From Casp-actino8 sp001510335 (lineage in GTDB: Bacteria > Actinomycetota > Acidimicrobiia > Acidimicrobiales > Ilumatobacteraceae), in assembly GCA_027729635.1 (NCBI GenBank), contig JAQCEM010000006.1, positions 12,120 through 76,119 of the forward strand: DNA of 64,000 nucleotides. Reading direction: 5' to 3'. Positions 61,681-64,000 of this stretch are shown one piece after another. The notes under the pieces are model-generated. The model made no database searches, had not been told where the DNA came from, and saw only the letters and a list, made by a program, of their open reading frames with translations. The translations under genes and the position numbers were made by a program. The stretch's first letter is position 1, and every line of letters starts with the position of its first letter.

Positions 61681-62490
61681 ATGCCCACTATTCACAATCA
61701 AGGTCAAATTGTCGGTTACGGGGTAGCCGGTGCTCCGCTCGGAACCGCAGGCGATCCGGTTCTGCTCTTTCATGGCACCACCATGAATCGGTCTGCTTGG
61801 GATTTCGTCATTGGCTCAATGCCCACCGAACGCTCCTACATCCAAGTTGAATTCCCCGGATCTGGCGAATCGGCTATGCCTTCAGGCGCTCTTTCTGTTG
61901 AAGGTTTGGTCAGCGATGCACTTGCTGTTTTGGACGACCTCAAGGTTGATCGCTTTCACGTTGCCGGATACTCGCTCGGCGCAGTGATTGCGGCAGCGAC
62001 TGCTGCTACAGCACCTCAGCGGGTTGTCACCGCAACCATGTTGTGTGGATGGGCCACAACCGATGCCCGTATGCGCATGACCTTCGACCTATGGAAGCGA
62101 CTCATCAACGTCGGACCAGATCTCTTTATGCGGTATGCCCTCGTTGATGGCTTCACTGCCGATGCGTTGACTGGAATTGAACCCATGGTCGAAGCGATGG
62201 TCGCAATGACTGCCGACACTGTGGCCCCTGGTTCAATCGCCCATCTTGACCTTGACAGCATCGTTGATATTGCTCCGATGCTTGCCAATATTTCAGCCCC
62301 AAGTTTGGTGATTAGTGGAGCACAAGATCGCTGGGTTGATCCTGCCCATGGACACACTTTGTCTGCTGGTATCAAGAACTCAATCTTCCGAACATTGCCA
62401 GCTGGACATCTCGTGATTCAAGAACAAGCGGCCGATGTTGCGGCGCTGTTGAACGAACATCTCGTGACCCATCAATCGTGGCTGCCATGA
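61681..62490 (+). CDS. Alpha/beta hydrolase
   Basis: A serine hydrolase of about 269 aa with unknown substrate. The oxyanion region LLFHGTTMNRSAWDF, the nucleophile elbow VAGYSLGAV (G-x-S-x-G), the acid in ISGAQDRWVD and the His in LPAGHLVIQEQ make a complete triad. Start ATG 61681; GTG 61666 would add five residues. It overlaps the thioesterase gene by 4 bases, which suggests a shared CoA-ester or ester substrate pathway. Confidence 0.85.
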   Translation: MPTIHNQGQIVGYGVAGAPLGTAGDPVLLFHGTTMNRSAWDFVIGSMPTERSYIQVEFPGSGESAMPSGALSVEGLVSDALAVLDDLKVDRFHVAGYSLGAVIAAATAATAPQRVVTATMLCGWATTDARMRMTFDLWKRLINVGPDLFMRYALVDGFTADALTGIEPMVEAMVAMTADTVAPGSIAHLDLDSIVDIAPMLANISAPSLVISGAQDRWVDPAHGHTLSAGIKNSIFRTLPAGHLVIQEQAADVAALLNEHLVTHQSWLP

Positions 62491-62960
62491 ACGAGCAGTG
62501 GCCACGCGCCTCAGAATTTGCAATACTTTCTTCTGACGTCCACGCCCGATGGAAAAACTTCGGCCAATGGGAACGTACATATTTCCCAAAACTTGTCGGC
62601 CTACACGTTGAAGAAACACGTTTGGGATACTGCCGCATGGTTTTACCCTTTCGCGAGGAACTAGAACAACCCATGGGAATAGTCCACGGGGGAGCGATCG
62701 CCACTCTCATTGATGCCTCAGTCGTGCCGGCAATTGGCAGCGCATACGACAACACCGTCGGGTACTCAACAGTGGACCTACATGTGCAGTATCACAATGC
62801 CCTCATTAAAGAGGACGCGATCGCCGAAGCATGGGTGACTAAGCGCGGGCATTCGGTGGTCTTTTGCGAATCCGAAGTGATGGGACGAACAAGTGGCAAG
62901 CGGATTGCTCGAGGCTTTATGACCTACAACATATCAACCCTACGACCAATGACAAAGTAG
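62487..62960 (+). CDS. PaaI-family hot-dog thioesterase
   Basis: A 157-aa hot-dog-fold acyl-CoA thioesterase-like protein. The family motif is GIVHGGAIATLIDASVVPAI near residues 65-84 (HGG and the acidic residue are present), followed by GYSTVDLHVQYHNAL. ATG 62487 overlaps the hydrolase stop (ATGA); GTG 62478 is less likely. It converges on the serine hydrolase gene with a 17-base gap. Confidence 0.87.
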   Translation: MNEQWPRASEFAILSSDVHARWKNFGQWERTYFPKLVGLHVEETRLGYCRMVLPFREELEQPMGIVHGGAIATLIDASVVPAIGSAYDNTVGYSTVDLHVQYHNALIKEDAIAEAWVTKRGHSVVFCESEVMGRTSGKRIARGFMTYNISTLRPMTK

Positions 62961-62977
62961 TACTCAAGCCTCACGTG

Positions 62978-64000
62978 TTAAGGAGCAACCGTCGTTGTCG
63001 CAGCCACACCAGTGCGAGCTGCCAATACTGCGTCATTAATTGCGCCGATTAAATCGTCAGTTTCTTTAGGTTTCGAACCATTAACCAACACTGCGACCAC
63101 TAAACCATCAGGACGATGCACCGCCATTGAATGTACGTTTTCAATACTTCCCGAATGCCCCCATTCACCACTCACAAAGAGTCGTAAACCTAAGCCATAG
63201 TCCCATATCGGAGTTACTGGCTTCGGCGTCGCGGGCACCTTCATCAGTTTCATGAGATCAGCACTGAGGAGGTGCAATGTTGGAGAATCAGCGTTGATTG
63301 AATCCACCATTTTCGCGACATCAATTGCCGTTGCGACCCATGCACCGGCGGCTCCGAGTTGTTCCATATAGGTTCGACCACCCGAGACCGCATGTAAAGC
63401 ATCGCTCGGCCCAAACTCGTAGGTACCGACAAGGCGAAATGAATCCAGTCCCAATGGTGCGAGAACCAATTGTCGCGCCGCATCTTGATACGACAGACCA
63501 GTTGCCCACTCAATCGCTTTGCCGAGCAACACATAACTGACATTGCCATATTTAAAAGTTGACCCCGGCTCGGAAGCGAGCGTTTCACCAAGAGCCGCTG
63601 TCAGCATTCCCATCTGGTCATAAGAACCCGCATCAAAGAAAATCTTCAGAAAATTAGAGATTCCAGAAGTATGGGAGAGCAGTTGTCTGATTGTGATGTT
63701 ACGCGCACGTTCATCAGCGAGCGGTAGACCCAGTTCATCGGTAATAGGTCCAACAATTGGTTCGTCTAATTCCAGTTGACCTTGTTTGACCAATTTCAGC
63801 ACCGTGACAGCAGTCAAGATTTTGCTGATACTGGCAATTCGAAAACTTGTCTGCTCATCAACCGCTCTTGAAGACTTTCGGTTTGACGCAGCGTATGAAT
63901 GAATCACTTGGCCGTCATACACCACCGCCACCGATACATCTCGAGAACCGGCATCAAGAGTATGTAACCGTATGGCTGCATCAAACAATTCTGGATACGT
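62978..64000 (-). CDS. Serine hydrolase, beta-lactamase class C / D-Ala-D-Ala peptidase-like, 5' end cut off
   Basis: About 340 residues are visible and the frame stays open to the window edge, so the TTG at 63988 is probably internal. The S-x-x-K motif is SFRIASISKIL, the second Tyr is in YGNVSYVLLGKA, and WGHSGSIEN near the C-terminus stands for the KTG/HxG motif. Family members include penicillin-binding esterases and peptidases; which one this is cannot be told. The visible part shows no signal peptide, but that would lie outside the window. Confidence 0.87.
   Translation of the reverse strand, partial: TYPELFDAAIRLHTLDAGSRDVSVAVVYDGQVIHSYAASNRKSSRAVDEQTSFRIASISKILTAVTVLKLVKQGQLELDEPIVGPITDELGLPLADERARNITIRQLLSHTSGISNFLKIFFDAGSYDQMGMLTAALGETLASEPGSTFKYGNVSYVLLGKAIEWATGLSYQDAARQLVLAPLGLDSFRLVGTYEFGPSDALHAVSGGRTYMEQLGAAGAWVATAIDVAKMVDSINADSPTLHLLSADLMKLMKVPATPKPVTPIWDYGLGLRLFVSGEWGHSGSIENVHSMAVHRPDGLVVAVLVNGSKPKETDDLIGAINDAVLAARTGVAATTTVAP

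Noticed and set aside
1..64000. tRNA, rRNA, insertion sequences, prophage or restriction genes
   Set aside because: All intergenic gaps are short and were read through; none holds a cloverleaf-like sequence or a transposase, integrase or methylase gene.

Overview
This 64 kb window is a dense, almost gap-free stretch of chromosome with about 66 protein genes and no RNA gene, insertion sequence or CRISPR array that I can see. No gene-free stretch exceeds about 150 bases. Gene content and order point to an actinobacterium. It has phosphatidylinositol/PIM synthesis genes, a mycothiol enzyme (MshC), F420 enzymes, an InhA-type enoyl reductase and a Bpa/PafE-type proteasome activator. The order aroC-aroK-aroB-aroQ-pepP-efp-nusB, and the order thrS-HIT-pgsA-acyltransferase-pimA ... 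pdxS-pdxT-yebC ... ruvCAB, resemble Mycobacterium. The middling base composition, the tight packing with many ATGA/GTGA overlaps, and the SCPx-thiolase/DUF35 pair make a member of the Acidimicrobiia a reasonable inference. That placement is a guess from content, not shown by a marker gene.

Layout. Bases 1-5051: shikimate genes (aroC partial, aroK, aroB, aroQ), then pepP, efp, nusB. 5063-10945: an Rrf2 regulator, an AlkP-superfamily phosphodiesterase, the proteasome activator and dnaE. 11086-15676: a conserved unknown, a nitroreductase, a DUF35 protein with SCPx-type thiolase, fabI/inhA (reverse) and an F420:NADP oxidoreductase. 15692-22512: mshC, plsC, thrS, a HIT protein, a small membrane protein, a PI(P) synthase and a PIM acyltransferase. 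22592-27340: an export cassette (Cys-patterned lipoprotein, adaptor with peptidoglycan-binding and Calx-beta-like domains, MacB-type ATPase and permease) that separates the acyltransferase from pimA. It is followed by a reverse-strand LLM oxidoreductase. 28311-34959: pimA, lemA, htpX, a DUF3048 lipoprotein, pdxS, pdxT, yebC and a peroxiredoxin. 35031-43268: ruvC-ruvA-ruvB behind a LexA-like box, then queA, tgt, yajC, secD, secF, apt. 43332-51262: relA/spoT, hisS, aspS, a Nudix hydrolase, rarA and two small membrane proteins. 51284-56888: a split glycolate oxidase (glcD, glcE ... glcF) with a phosphotransferase and a mycothiol-dependent-isomerase-family protein inside it. 56899-61645 (reverse): tal, tkt, an unknown, nagA. 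61681-64000: an alpha/beta hydrolase, a PaaI thioesterase and a partial serine hydrolase.

Most of the window is housekeeping. The least ordinary parts are the export cassette with a Calx-beta-like insert in its adaptor, the Thr/Ser-rich insert with a perfect 12-bp tandem repeat in SecD, the LexA-type site over the ruvC promoter, and several conserved unknown proteins. I see no clear-cut new defence or mobile system.
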